Source of the DNA: CAYXLI01 sp964464925
Lineage (GTDB): Bacteria; Acidobacteriota; Terriglobia; Bryobacterales; Bryobacteraceae
Direction: 5' to 3'
Assembly: GCA_964464925.1 (NCBI GenBank)
Contig: CAYXLI010000002.1
Location: 124,001-188,000, forward strand
DNA length: 64,000 nt
Positions 8,435 to 17,526 of this stretch are shown piece after piece. The position numbers and the translations under genes were made by a program. The notes under the pieces were generated by a model. That model worked only from the letters and a program-made list of their open reading frames with translations. It was not told the origin of the DNA and did no database searches. Each line of letters starts with the position of its first letter. Position 1 is the first letter of the stretch.

Positions 8435-8710
8435 TTAGCGGATCGGCCCAAGAACAATCTGCTTCAAAGGGGATGTCTCGCCGCGCGCGATATTCACCTG
8501 CCGTTTACTCAGGCCGAACTCCTCCGCCAGGAACGAGCAGATCTCCGCGTTGGCCTTGCCTTTCTCCGGCGCCGCCGTAATCTTCAGCTTCAACGTGCCG
8601 TCCTCCAGGAAGCCGGCAATCTCATTCCGCGAACTCTTCGGAATCACCTTCACGGTCAGGCTCAGCCGGCCGTCTCTGCGCAACTGCTCGCGTAGGTCAT
8701 CCAGCGTCAT
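8435..8710 (-). CDS. DUF167 (YggU-family) protein
   Basis: This small protein of 91 residues has the YggU/DUF167 signature: LTVKVIPKSSRNEIAGF, then LKLKITAAPEKGKANAEICS, then FLAEEFGLSKRQVNIARGET and SPLKQIVLG. The family is widespread and structurally known, but its biochemical role is not established. The ATG at 8710 overlaps the stop of the upstream secreted-protein gene by 4 bp, making it the last gene of the tldD-led cluster. The frame extends further upstream only as a shadow of that gene. Confidence 0.88.
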   Translation of the reverse strand: MTLDDLREQLRRDGRLSLTVKVIPKSSRNEIAGFLEDGTLKLKITAAPEKGKANAEICSFLAEEFGLSKRQVNIARGETSPLKQIVLGPIR

Positions 8711-9987
8711 TGCGAAATTGGAAACGTCACCATCTGCCCGGCTGGAACCTCGGTCTCGGGCAGCAGCAGAGGCACAGTCGGTCCGGGCTTGCCGTCCGGC
8801 TGCAGCATGAACAGCAGCGAACCCTGTTCCACGGCGCAACGGCCATTCGCATTGCCTTCGCTGAAGCACTCGAATCCGATCTCGGCAAGGTCCCGGGACC
8901 TGGTTCCTGGCGGAACTTCGATTGCAATGCGGGCCCATCCATCGCGCTCGATTGCGGAATCGAGCCGGCCCAAGTGAGAAGAGAACCAGACCTTCCCACC
9001 CTTCTTCCGGACCGCCACCGCCGTTCGGCTGTCCTTGTTGCGGAGCTTGTATTCGATGTACACGTAGTTCACAGGGTCGGAGATCTTTTCGCCATCCGTG
9101 ATGCCGTACTCACGCAGCTTACCCTCGCGAATCAATTCCTTCCTCATCACTTGATATGTGAGCGGGAGCTGGTCCATCACCCACTCGCGGGAATGCGCGC
9201 GCAAGTCCACAAGCATCGGCTGCATCTGATAATGCACCGGAGAATCCTGTCCCGGGCCAACCATGTTGTTGTCCGTCACCGGAATCAGGAGCGGATGACC
9301 GCCGAAATATGCTCCTTCAAAAGGCACTTCCTTGTGATCCTTGGCCTGAATAGTCCGCTTCACCGCCGATCCTTGCTCGTTCAGGAACAGCTTGTAAACG
9401 TACTCTATGTCGGTCGTTCTACCCCAGCGCGCCATCAAGCGGCGGGTTGACGTACCACCATCCTCATTTGTGAAGATCACCGAATATTGCAGTACTGTCA
9501 GGCCCGCTTCAGTGAGCTTCTCGCAGAACTGCAGCATAGGCACATCCGTGAACTTGCCGATCGTGTTCAAACGGGCAAATAAGACTGGCGCATTCGCCAC
9601 GATAGGGTAATAGGGATCGTGTGTGCCGATCGTCTTCACTTCCACAGCGAGAACCTCCGCCTCGGCCTCGTGCGCCGAACCCTCGAGTTTGCGGCTGATC
9701 TCGATCGTGTGTTTGCCCGCGCCGTTCGCGCCTAAAAAGATTTTGTAGTCGAACGGCTGGTCGCCTGCGAACAGCATGACGTTCTGCCGCGACTGCCCAT
9801 CCACCGTAACCGTCACCAGCGCCGCTTCCCTGCCCTCGACTGCCCAATCCGCGCCGGGCGACCGCATGCGCAGCGATGCGATCACCTCGCCTGGTTCGTC
9901 AACGGTGTACGAATATTGCCGGCTCGCTGCGGCGCCTAAGGATGGAAGCGCAAGCATTGCGCCGGTGAGAAGAAGTACTCTGTTCAT
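8707..9987 (-). CDS. Secreted protein of unknown function
   Basis: The 426-residue protein has a signal peptide (MNRVLLLTGAMLALPSLGAA). I do not recognise the family. Residues about 25-120 look like a beta-sandwich (SYTVDEPGEVIASLRMRSPG, HTIEISRKL). The central part contains VIFTNEDGGTSTRRLMARWG and GTHDPYYPIVANAPVLFARL. The rest is rich in aromatic and charged residues. Several features resemble exported glycan-active proteins, but no catalytic motif is obvious. It is packed between a membrane protein gene (adjacent, no gap) and the DUF167 gene (4-bp overlap), downstream of pmbA and tldD. Co-expression is likely; a shared function is not shown. Confidence 0.75.
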   Translation of the reverse strand: MNRVLLLTGAMLALPSLGAAASRQYSYTVDEPGEVIASLRMRSPGADWAVEGREAALVTVTVDGQSRQNVMLFAGDQPFDYKIFLGANGAGKHTIEISRKLEGSAHEAEAEVLAVEVKTIGTHDPYYPIVANAPVLFARLNTIGKFTDVPMLQFCEKLTEAGLTVLQYSVIFTNEDGGTSTRRLMARWGRTTDIEYVYKLFLNEQGSAVKRTIQAKDHKEVPFEGAYFGGHPLLIPVTDNNMVGPGQDSPVHYQMQPMLVDLRAHSREWVMDQLPLTYQVMRKELIREGKLREYGITDGEKISDPVNYVYIEYKLRNKDSRTAVAVRKKGGKVWFSSHLGRLDSAIERDGWARIAIEVPPGTRSRDLAEIGFECFSEGNANGRCAVEQGSLLFMLQPDGKPGPTVPLLLPETEVPAGQMVTFPISQ

Positions 9988-10449
9988 CTAGCTCGCGAAC
10001 CTGATCTCGGCGATCACCAGTTGCGGCATCACACGATTCCAGCTCTCTGGAATGCCTTCAAACGGCATACGAAACGCGCGCGTCTCACCGGGCTTCATGG
10101 TCGCTTTCACAATCGGCACCCGCTCACGGAGGACCACCTGTCCCGCCACGTCGTAAAAGACGCAGTTCAACTCCACGCGATCCAGCGTTTTGTCTCCAGC
10201 ATTCGTAATCTGTCCCGTGATCTCGATCAGCGGAGCACCGGTAAAATTCTGCGTGCCCTTCATCTGCACGCCGCCGAGTTTCAGGTTCCGGGTATATAAT
10301 TTCGCCTCGCTGGTGAGGACCGGTTGCGGCTCTTTCCTCCCGCTGTCGCGTTCCAGATACCACCAGGCTCCGACGGCCAGCGGGATCAGGATCGCGATCA
10401 ACACCGCCGGCAGCACCAGATTCGTCTTGTGTTGTACGTTACTGACCAC
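9988..10449 (-). CDS. Membrane-anchored FxLYD-like protein
   Basis: The 153-residue protein has a short cytoplasmic N-terminus, one membrane helix (LVLPAVLIAILIPLAVGAWW, residues about 11-30) and an exported beta domain. That domain contains LIEITGQITNAGDKTLDRVE followed by FYDVAGQVVLRERV and MPFEGIPESW, the pattern of FxLYD/DUF2393-like immunoglobulin-type domains. The start codon is GTG at 10449, preceded by GGGGAG, and overlaps the end of pmbA by 11 bp. It probably lies with its domain in the periplasm. Function is unknown. Confidence 0.72.
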   Translation of the reverse strand: MVSNVQHKTNLVLPAVLIAILIPLAVGAWWYLERDSGRKEPQPVLTSEAKLYTRNLKLGGVQMKGTQNFTGAPLIEITGQITNAGDKTLDRVELNCVFYDVAGQVVLRERVPIVKATMKPGETRAFRMPFEGIPESWNRVMPQLVIAEIRFAS

Positions 10450-11791
10450 TGACCGTCATCTCCCCGATCAGAATAGTCGGCGCGGCGACCGAAGTCCGGA
10501 ACTCCAGGTCCGAGCCGATCTGATCCAGTCCAGCCAACATTTCCTGCAGCGTACTCGCGATCGTCACTTCGGAAACCGGATACGCGAGTTCTCCATTCTC
10601 AATCCACAATCCAGCCGCCCCCCGCGAGTAATCGCCGGTTACCACGTTGGCTCCATCGCCCATCAATTCAGTCACGTAAAAACCATGCTTCAAGGAGCGA
10701 ATCATCTCTTCCGCGGTTTTCTCGCCGGGTTCCATGTACAGATTTCCGTGTCCCACCGAGGCATTACCCGTCAGTCCGCGCGAAGCGTTCCCGGTCGTTT
10801 TCAACCCTAGTTTCCTGGCCGTATAGCTGTTTAGAAGATAGCTCTTCAGTACTCCGCGTTCAATCACGACCGTGCGCCGCGACCGCACTCCTTCGTCGTC
10901 AAACGGAGATGAACCGAACAGGCCAGGGATAGTCGCATCGTCAATGATGGTCAACTTCGAATCGGCGATCTTCTTATCCAGGCGGTCCGCCAGGAACGAT
11001 TCGTTCCGGTAGATTGAATCGCCGCTGACTGCTTCAAAAATATGCCCGATCAACGTGCGGGCCGTACGCGGTTCGAAAATCACCGGCACCTTTTGCGTGC
11101 TCACCTTGCGAGCCCCCAGCCGCCGGAGAACCCTTTGTGCGGCGACCGTGCCGACATGCTCCGGACTCTCCAGCCGTTCCGCATTCCGGGCCGCTGAGTA
11201 CCAATAGTCGCGTTCCATCGAGTCGCCTTCCCGTGCAACCGGCACCGCCGAAAGCGAACAACTGCTGTGCTGGTAGCTGCCGAGGAAGCCACGCGAATTT
11301 GCAAACACATGCCCGCCCACGTGCGTGTCGAACGATGTACCTTCAGAATTGAAGATACGGGGGTCTGCCTCGATTGCAGCCTTTTCGGCACGCCGGGCCG
11401 CATCGATCTTGTACCCTGTTTCCAGCTTTGCAACGGAATCGAAGTACAGTTCGAGATCGCTCTCAATCTTGCCGAAGTCGCTGTCGTCCGGCAGTCCGGC
11501 GTGTGGATCCTCAGTAGTGATCTTCGCCAAATCCAGCGCGCTGCGCACCATCAGCTGAATTCCGTCCTTGGTCAAATCGGATGTGTACGCCGCTCCTGTA
11601 TGCCGTCCCACCAGCACACGAATTCCAACGCCGCGCGAGCCCGCGTCGGTCAGCTTCTCAATGTCGCCCATGTGCATGCTGACCGAGAACTCCTCGCCCT
11701 CTGCAACCGTGCATTCGGCATCCGTTGCGCCGCCGTCGAGCGCCATCTTCACTACGCGGCTCGCGATCTCCTGCAGATCTCCGTTGACCAT
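10439..11791 (-). CDS. pmbA: TldE/PmbA-type metalloprotease subunit
   Basis: The 450-residue protein matches PmbA (TldE), the partner of TldD in a heterodimeric protease that degrades unfolded peptides, processes microcin-type precursors and inactivates certain antitoxins. The N-terminal half has the SRGVGIRVLVGRHTGAAYTS region and the C-terminal half the LTGNASVGHGNLYMEPGEKT segment. It lacks the HExxxH zinc site, as expected, since that site is on TldD. The tldD gene lies immediately upstream with a 2-bp gap, so the pair can be made in equal amounts. Confidence 0.92.
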   Translation of the reverse strand: MVNGDLQEIASRVVKMALDGGATDAECTVAEGEEFSVSMHMGDIEKLTDAGSRGVGIRVLVGRHTGAAYTSDLTKDGIQLMVRSALDLAKITTEDPHAGLPDDSDFGKIESDLELYFDSVAKLETGYKIDAARRAEKAAIEADPRIFNSEGTSFDTHVGGHVFANSRGFLGSYQHSSCSLSAVPVAREGDSMERDYWYSAARNAERLESPEHVGTVAAQRVLRRLGARKVSTQKVPVIFEPRTARTLIGHIFEAVSGDSIYRNESFLADRLDKKIADSKLTIIDDATIPGLFGSSPFDDEGVRSRRTVVIERGVLKSYLLNSYTARKLGLKTTGNASRGLTGNASVGHGNLYMEPGEKTAEEMIRSLKHGFYVTELMGDGANVVTGDYSRGAAGLWIENGELAYPVSEVTIASTLQEMLAGLDQIGSDLEFRTSVAAPTILIGEMTVSGQ

Positions 11792-11793
11792 CC

Positions 11794-13224
11794 TTAAGCC
11801 GTGCCTCCCACCGTCATCTTGTCCACTTTCACTGTCGGGATTCCCACGCCAACCGGCACGCTCTGACCCTCTTTGCCGCAGATTCCGATGCCCTGGTCCA
11901 GTTGCAGGTCGTTGCCCACCATGCTCACGTACTTCAGCGCTTCCGGGCCATTGCCGATCAGCGTCGCTCCGCGCACCGGCCGCCCGATCTTACCGTCTTC
12001 GATCAAGTAGCTTTCCGAAGCCGAGAACACGAAGTTGCCGCTTGTGATATCCACCTGCCCGCCGCCAAAGTTCGCGCAGTACAGGCCCTTCGGCACGGAG
12101 CGGATAATTTCTTCCGGATCGCTCTCGCCGGCCAGCATGTATGTGTTCGTCATGCGCGGCATGGGAATGTGCTGATAGCTTTCGCGGCGCCCGCTGCCGG
12201 TGGAAGAGGACCGCATGATGCGGCTTGAGAGTTTATCCTGCAAATACCCGCGCAACACACCGTTTTCGATCAGCACATTCTGCTGGGTAGGGTTGCCCTC
12301 ATCGTCCATGTTCAGGGAGCCGCGGCGGCTCTGGATCGTGCCGTCATCTATCACCGTGCAGAGCGGGCTTGCCACCTGCTGTCCGATGCGATTGCTAAAC
12401 GCCGACACACCTTTGCGGTTGAAATCGGCCTCCAGTCCGTGTCCCACTGCCTCGTGGAGCAGAATGCCCGGCCAGCCAGGCCCCAGCACGACGGTCATCT
12501 CACCTGCGGGCGCCGGCACAGCATCCAGTTGAACGATTGCCTGGCGCACTGCCTCTTCAGCGAAATACTCCGGCGTCTTCTCATTCAGGAAGAAGTCCAG
12601 GCTCACGCGCCCGCCGCCGCCGGAATAGCCCCTCTGCGGTACGCCCTGCCCCTCCCGGGCAAGGGCTGCAACACCCATGCGGGCCATCGGCTGCCGGTCG
12701 AACGTCAGAATGCCGTCGCTGTTGGCCACCAGCACATGCCGCAGATTATCGACATAGCTTGCCTGGACCTGAATGACCCTATGGTCCTCTGCCCTCGCGG
12801 CCCGGTCGGCACGCTTGACGAGTTCCACACGTTCAAGCAGCGACGTGTCTGAGGGTGCGGTCAGTACGGGATACAGATTCCGCTTCGGCCCCTCCTCGAG
12901 TCCCGTCTTCTCCACCTTCGAGGGCCCGGCAGCGATGCAGGCGGCTACCTTGGCGGCTTTCCGAATCTTCTCAGGCGAGAGATCGTCGCTGTACGCGTAG
13001 CCAGTGCGCTCGCCTGAGATCACGCGAATCCCGACACCGAGCGAGACGCCCTGGGTGGCGCTCTTCACAATGGATTCGTCAATGGTGATCGAACTCGTTG
13101 CAACGTACTCAAAATAGAGGTCCGCGTAGTCGCCGCCATTCGACAGAGCTTCGGACAAGTAGGACTGAAGATCGTTTTCGGTGATTCCGAACTTCTGTCC
13201 GAAAAACGATTCCGAGAGAGGCAT
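11794..13224 (-). CDS. tldD: TldD metalloprotease
   Basis: This 476-residue protein carries the zinc motif HEAVGH at residues 257-262, within PGILLHEAVGHGLEADFNRK. Other TldD hallmarks are the glycine-rich SGGGGRVSLDFF and the C-terminal GICGKEGQSVPVGVGIPTVK. With PmbA it forms a compartment-like heterodimer in the cytoplasm. Length is standard. It is the first gene of a five-gene minus-strand cluster reaching to 8435. Its start lies 34 bp from that of the divergent exported protein, so the promoters overlap. Confidence 0.96.
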   Translation of the reverse strand: MPLSESFFGQKFGITENDLQSYLSEALSNGGDYADLYFEYVATSSITIDESIVKSATQGVSLGVGIRVISGERTGYAYSDDLSPEKIRKAAKVAACIAAGPSKVEKTGLEEGPKRNLYPVLTAPSDTSLLERVELVKRADRAARAEDHRVIQVQASYVDNLRHVLVANSDGILTFDRQPMARMGVAALAREGQGVPQRGYSGGGGRVSLDFFLNEKTPEYFAEEAVRQAIVQLDAVPAPAGEMTVVLGPGWPGILLHEAVGHGLEADFNRKGVSAFSNRIGQQVASPLCTVIDDGTIQSRRGSLNMDDEGNPTQQNVLIENGVLRGYLQDKLSSRIMRSSSTGSGRRESYQHIPMPRMTNTYMLAGESDPEEIIRSVPKGLYCANFGGGQVDITSGNFVFSASESYLIEDGKIGRPVRGATLIGNGPEALKYVSMVGNDLQLDQGIGICGKEGQSVPVGVGIPTVKVDKMTVGGTA

Positions 13225-13258
13225 ACTCTTATTCTCTCAGGAACATTTGCGGGAAAAG

Positions 13259-13990
13259 ATGCGTACAATGCAAAAGAGCGTTCCTATGCGTCCGGCCATC
13301 TTCCTTGCGTTGAGCTTTGTTGTAAGTCTCACGAACTGCACGGTCCGGACCGACCGTGAATATCCTACCAGGACAGAACACCAAAAGATCGCACGTGACA
13401 AGTCGGAAATGACCCGTGCGGAGTTCACCATGCCTGCCGGTGAGTTGCACGTCAGCAGTGGCACCAATGAGTTGATGGAGGGCGACTTCACGTTCAACGA
13501 TCCCGCATTCGAACCGCAAGTCCGCTATAACAACAGCAGCTTCCGCAGTGTCCTCCACCTCGAACAGCGGGCGCACATGGCTTCTACCGGCAAATCCGAA
13601 AGCAAGTGGGATGTACGCCTGAATGAAGAGGTTCCGCTGGATGTCCAAGTCGAGATGGGCGCCGGCCAATCCCGCCTGGATTTTGGAAAGTTGAATTTAC
13701 GGAGCGTGGAAGTGAAGTTAGGAGCGGGAGAGGTGAAGCTGGACCTTCGCGGCAATCCTAAGCATGACTACGACGTGACCGTCCGCGGCGGAGTGGGCGA
13801 AGCCACCATTTGGGTTCCTAAATCTGCGCGTGTAACGGCAGAAGCCTCTGGCGGCATCGGAGGCATCCAGGTGCACGGCTTCAACCAGAAGAACGGCCGA
13901 TACGAAAACGAATCCGACAAAGACGCCCAGGTCCGCATCCACCTGGATGTGAAGGGCGGCATCGGCGCCATCAATCTGTACTCGGAGTAG
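13259..13990 (+). CDS. Exported toastrack (LiaF/DUF2154-like) domain protein
   Basis: The protein of about 243 residues has a signal sequence (PAIFLALSFVVSLTNC) ending in a possible but imperfect lipobox (LTNC). The mature part is a repetitive beta domain: DVQVEMGAGQSRLDFGKLNL, VEVKLGAGEVKLDLRG, then VTVRGGVGEATIWVPKSARV and LDVKGGIGAINLYSE. This is the 'toastrack' pattern of LiaF/cell-wall-response proteins. Start choice is uncertain: ATG 13259 follows GGGAAAAG, while ATG 13286 gives a neater signal peptide and has AGAG 7 nt upstream. It diverges from tldD and overlaps the end of uvrC by 20 bp on the opposite strand. Confidence 0.75.
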   Translation: MRTMQKSVPMRPAIFLALSFVVSLTNCTVRTDREYPTRTEHQKIARDKSEMTRAEFTMPAGELHVSSGTNELMEGDFTFNDPAFEPQVRYNNSSFRSVLHLEQRAHMASTGKSESKWDVRLNEEVPLDVQVEMGAGQSRLDFGKLNLRSVEVKLGAGEVKLDLRGNPKHDYDVTVRGGVGEATIWVPKSARVTAEASGGIGGIQVHGFNQKNGRYENESDKDAQVRIHLDVKGGIGAINLYSE

Positions 13991-15803
13991 GCAGCACGCG
14001 CAAGGTCACCGGCGCTTCGTAATACTCGCGCACCTTGCGTGCGGCCGCCTTCCCGACTACCTTCGCCAGATCCTCTTCCGAGGCGTTCTTCACCCGCTCC
14101 GAACTTCCGAATTCCCGCAGGAGCTTCTCCACTGTCTTCGCGCCGACGCCCGGTGCCTGCTCGAGTTCCGAGCGCAGGCGCGTCATGTTGCGGCGCGTTC
14201 GGTGAAACGTCACCGCGAACCTGTGGGCTTCATCACGGACACTCTGGATGAGGTGCAGCACTGGCGAGTAGCGGTCGAGTTGGATCGGCTCGTCCTCCTG
14301 CCCGTACACGTAGATGATCTCTTCCCTCTTGGCGATGGATGCGAGCGGCTGGTTGATGATTCCGATCGCCTCCAGCGCCTCCGCCGCCGCATGCAACTGC
14401 CCAAGGCCGCCGTCGATGAGAATCAGCCCGGGCATGGGCAGTTTCTCCTCCTGCAGCCGGCTGTACCGCCGTGTTACCACCTCGCGCATGCTGGCGAAGT
14501 CGTCGTTTCCCACTACTGTGCGGATGATGAATTTGCGGTAATCGGACTTCTTCATTCGCCCGTCTTCCCACACCACCATGGACGCGACCTTGTCCGTTCC
14601 TTGTATGTGTGAGATGTCGAAGCACTCAATGCGCTTCGGCGCTTCCGCCAGGTTCAAAGTCTCCTGCAAAGCTTCTTGAATCGCGGTGGACGAAGGCTTC
14701 AGGACGCGGAATCGCGCATCGAAGCTGTGCTTCGCATTTGTTTCCACAAGCCCGATCATTGCCTTCTTCTGCCCTCGCTGCGGAGTGTGGATTTCGACTT
14801 TTCGGCCCCGCCGTTCGGAGAGGAATTCCTCCAGTTCGTCGCGGTCCTCGATCTCCACGGGCAGATGAATCTGGGCCGGAATGTACTGCTGGTTCAGGTA
14901 GACCTGCTTGATCAACGAATCGAAAAACTCGTGCGGCTCGAATTCGAACTGGTCTTCCCAAAACATTTCGCGCCGGTCCACAATCCGTCCATTGCGGAGA
15001 TGGAACAGGTTCACCGCGATCAGCGGCGGCTCTGCGTAATACGCGAAGATATCGCTGTTGTCGCCTTCGGCGGCTGCCATCTTTTGCTTCTCTTCCATCT
15101 CTTCGACGGTGTGAATCAAATCCCTCAGATTTCCTGCTTCTTCGAAACGCAGGTCCTGCGAGGCGGATTCCATACGCGTGCGGAGCCTGGAGGTCAGATC
15201 GCGATGGCGGCCTTCGAGAAACATGCGCACATTCCCGACTGCCTCGGCGTAAGTCGTATCATCCACCAACCCCTCGACACAAGGCCCCAGGCAGCGATGA
15301 ATGTGGTACTGCAGGCAGGGATGCGTATGCTTGCGTCCGAAGTCCACATTGCACGAAGGCACTTTGAAATAGCGATGGATAAAGTGCACGAGCCGGTGCG
15401 CGAGGTTACCCGGAAAGTATGGTCCGTAGTAAGTGGAGCCGTCTTTCCGAAGCCTGCGGGTGACGTAAACGCGCGGGTACTTCTCGGCTGTTAGCTTGAT
15501 GTAGGGATACGTCTTGTCATCCCGGAGCAGCACGTTGAAGCGCGGCTTGTACTGCTTGATGAGGTTGTTCTCAAGCGCCAGCGCTTCCTTGTTGTTGTCG
15601 ACCTGGATGAACTGAACGTCTCGTGCTTCGCTGATCAGCGTGCCGGTCTTAGGCTCGGCGAGCCGGTCCTCATTGAAGTAACTGCGCACCCGCGCGCGCA
15701 GGTTCTTGGCTTTTCCGACGTAGATGACTGTCCCGTGCCCGTCTTTATAGAGATACACTCCGGGCAAAACCGGCAACTGCGCTACTTTTTCACGGAGGTC
15801 CAT
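13971..15803 (-). CDS. uvrC: UvrABC system protein C, excision nuclease
   Basis: UvrC makes both incisions in nucleotide excision repair after UvrB marks the lesion. This 610-residue protein has all the expected parts. They are the GIY-YIG domain (LPGVYLYKDGHGTVIYVGKA, residues 13-32), a cysteine cluster around residues 150-180 (HPCLQYHIHRCLGPC), a UvrB-binding coiled coil (RFEEAGNLRDLIHTVEEMEE), an RNase-H-like nuclease domain (CFDISHIQGTDKVASM, LILIDGGLGQL), and helix-hairpin-helix motifs near the end (LEQAPGVGAKTVEKLLREFG). The ATG at 15803 sits 31 bp from the divergent TPR gene. Confidence 0.97.
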   Translation of the reverse strand: MDLREKVAQLPVLPGVYLYKDGHGTVIYVGKAKNLRARVRSYFNEDRLAEPKTGTLISEARDVQFIQVDNNKEALALENNLIKQYKPRFNVLLRDDKTYPYIKLTAEKYPRVYVTRRLRKDGSTYYGPYFPGNLAHRLVHFIHRYFKVPSCNVDFGRKHTHPCLQYHIHRCLGPCVEGLVDDTTYAEAVGNVRMFLEGRHRDLTSRLRTRMESASQDLRFEEAGNLRDLIHTVEEMEEKQKMAAAEGDNSDIFAYYAEPPLIAVNLFHLRNGRIVDRREMFWEDQFEFEPHEFFDSLIKQVYLNQQYIPAQIHLPVEIEDRDELEEFLSERRGRKVEIHTPQRGQKKAMIGLVETNAKHSFDARFRVLKPSSTAIQEALQETLNLAEAPKRIECFDISHIQGTDKVASMVVWEDGRMKKSDYRKFIIRTVVGNDDFASMREVVTRRYSRLQEEKLPMPGLILIDGGLGQLHAAAEALEAIGIINQPLASIAKREEIIYVYGQEDEPIQLDRYSPVLHLIQSVRDEAHRFAVTFHRTRRNMTRLRSELEQAPGVGAKTVEKLLREFGSSERVKNASEEDLAKVVGKAAARKVREYYEAPVTLRVLPTPSTD

Positions 15804-15822
15804 CAGATTACAAACCGGCAGC

Positions 15823-15828
15823 TATACT
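15823..15828 (+). promoter_or_regulatory. Probable -10 element of the TPR gene
   Basis: TATACT at 15823-15828 lies 6 bp before the GTG start at 15835. If used, transcription would begin at or beside the start codon, giving a leaderless message. No good -35 element is visible at normal spacing, so this is a tentative call. Confidence 0.35.
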
Positions 15829-15834
15829 TTAAGT

Positions 15835-16251
15835 GTGACACGGAAGTTCTTGCGCCATGCGCTTTTCCTAGCGCTTGGCGCCGCTCTCGCCTTCTCTCAG
15901 GAACAGCCAAAGAAAGCACCTCAGAATCCCAGGGTCGAAGTGCAGGAGCCTCCGGAAGAAGACACTACCAACGCCCCGAAAGAATATAGCTTCAATCCGT
16001 TGCAGGCGACCAAGGAGATGAGGATCGGAGAGTTCTACTTCAAGAAGAAGAACTACCGGGCCGCATCCAACCGCTTCGAAGAGGCAACCAAGTGGAACCC
16101 AGGGTTGGCGGAAGCTTACTACCGGCTGGCCGAAGCGAAAGAAAAGCTTCACGACAAGGAAGCGGCCAAGGCCGCTTACAAAAAGTACCTGGAAGTCGAA
16201 CCCGGCGGCAAGGACGCAACGGCAGCGAAGAAGAAACTCGAATCCAAGTAA
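15835..16251 (+). CDS. Small exported TPR protein
   Basis: This 138-residue protein starts at GTG 15835 and has a signal peptide (RHALFLALGAALAFSQ). After a Pro/Glu-rich linker come two to three TPR-like helical repeats (EMRIGEFYFKKKNYRAASNR, PGLAEAYYRLAEAKEKLHDK, AAKAAYKKYLEVEPGGKDAT). The general organisation resembles BamD/YfiO-type or tol-pal-associated TPR proteins, but it is much shorter. It likely acts as a periplasmic adaptor. It diverges from uvrC and precedes the MFS gene by 33 bp. Confidence 0.8.
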   Translation: MTRKFLRHALFLALGAALAFSQEQPKKAPQNPRVEVQEPPEEDTTNAPKEYSFNPLQATKEMRIGEFYFKKKNYRAASNRFEEATKWNPGLAEAYYRLAEAKEKLHDKEAAKAAYKKYLEVEPGGKDATAAKKKLESK

Positions 16252-16284
16252 TTGGATGCCGCGGATGCGATAGAGTTGCATTCA

Positions 16285-17526
16285 ATGATTGCGGCATCGT
16301 TATCCAGGCGGCGTTGGTACATCCTCGCTCTCCTCTTCTTCGCGACGACGATCAACTATCTGGATCGCATCGTCTTCGCAGTGCTCATGCCCATCATGCG
16401 GGAGCAACTCCATTTCGGCACCGAGCAGTACGGCTTCATCACGGGTGCATTCCAAATCACGTACACGGTCGGGTTTCTCGCGATGGGGAAGTTCGTAGAC
16501 CGGTATGGCACCCGGATTGGTTACGCCGTATCACTGACGTGGTGGTCCGTTTCCGCCGCGCTGCATTCACTGGCGACCACCCCTGTCAGCCTTGGCGCTT
16601 TCCGGGCGCTGCTTGGATTCGGTGAGGCCGGAAATTTTCCGTCCGCGATCAAGGCGGTAGCCGAGTGGTTTCCTCCGAAAGACCGGGCGTTCGCGACAGG
16701 CATTTTCAATGCGGGCAGCAACGTGGCTTCGATGATCGGGCCGCCGGTCTTTGCGTATCTGGTCATGCGGGTCGGGTGGCGAACGTGCTTCCTTTTAACT
16801 CCGGCGCTCTGCCTGGTCTGGCTGGCTCTATGGCTCACCGGATATCGCAATGTGCCGACGGATGACACAGCGGCGGATCAGCGGAAAGTCGGCTGGTCCG
16901 AAGCTCTGACTTATCCGGCGACGTGGGGATTTGCGATCGCGAAGTTCTTCACGGATCCGGTTTGGTGGTTTTACCTGTACTGGCTTCCGCCGTACTTCTA
17001 CGACGTACGAAAGTTCGACCTCAAGCAGATCGGCTGGGCGCTCCCGGTTATCTACCTGATGGCGGACATAGGCAGCGTGGCGGGCGGTTGGCTATCCGGA
17101 TATTTCATGAGGCTCGGATGGCCCCAGCGGAATGCGCGTATGACCGCGCTGGCGATCTTCGCATCGTTGATGCCGATCGCGGCTCTTTCCGTGCTGGTCG
17201 CGAACCCGATCTATGCCATCGCTTTGGTGAGTCTTGCTACCTCCGCGCATCAGGGTTGGTCCGCGAACCTGTACACGACGGTATCGGACTCGTTCCCGAA
17301 GTCAGCCGTTGCATCGGTTACGGGCATCGGCGGGTGCCTGGGCGGGTTGGGAGGATTTCTCTTCTCCGCGATCATCCCGGGCTATGTGGTCCAGCACTTC
17401 GGCTACTCACCGGTCTTCCTGACCATGGGCTGTTTCCATCTGACGGCGCTGGCATTTCTAGTCTGGTCGGGGCGCCAGAAGCGCCGCGGCGGAGAGCCTC
17501 TTGTTGTGGCTCAACAGGGCGCCTGA
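16285..17526 (+). CDS. MFS transporter, anion:cation symporter (hexuronate-type)
   Basis: The 413-residue membrane protein shows the ACS-family pattern: TTINYLDRIVFAVLMPIM in the first helix, GKFVDRYGTRIGYAVSLTWW in the loop after helix 2, and FRALLGFGEAGNFPSAIKAV near helix 4. These residues are typical of hexuronate and related sugar-acid symporters (ExuT/DgoT group). The ATG at 16285 is preferred to the TTG at 16252 because it leaves a short cytoplasmic tail before helix 1. Two glycoside hydrolase genes follow on opposite strands, which supports uptake of a sugar acid or similar breakdown product. The substrate is inferred from family only. Confidence 0.88.
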   Translation: MIAASLSRRRWYILALLFFATTINYLDRIVFAVLMPIMREQLHFGTEQYGFITGAFQITYTVGFLAMGKFVDRYGTRIGYAVSLTWWSVSAALHSLATTPVSLGAFRALLGFGEAGNFPSAIKAVAEWFPPKDRAFATGIFNAGSNVASMIGPPVFAYLVMRVGWRTCFLLTPALCLVWLALWLTGYRNVPTDDTAADQRKVGWSEALTYPATWGFAIAKFFTDPVWWFYLYWLPPYFYDVRKFDLKQIGWALPVIYLMADIGSVAGGWLSGYFMRLGWPQRNARMTALAIFASLMPIAALSVLVANPIYAIALVSLATSAHQGWSANLYTTVSDSFPKSAVASVTGIGGCLGGLGGFLFSAIIPGYVVQHFGYSPVFLTMGCFHLTALAFLVWSGRQKRRGGEPLVVAQQGA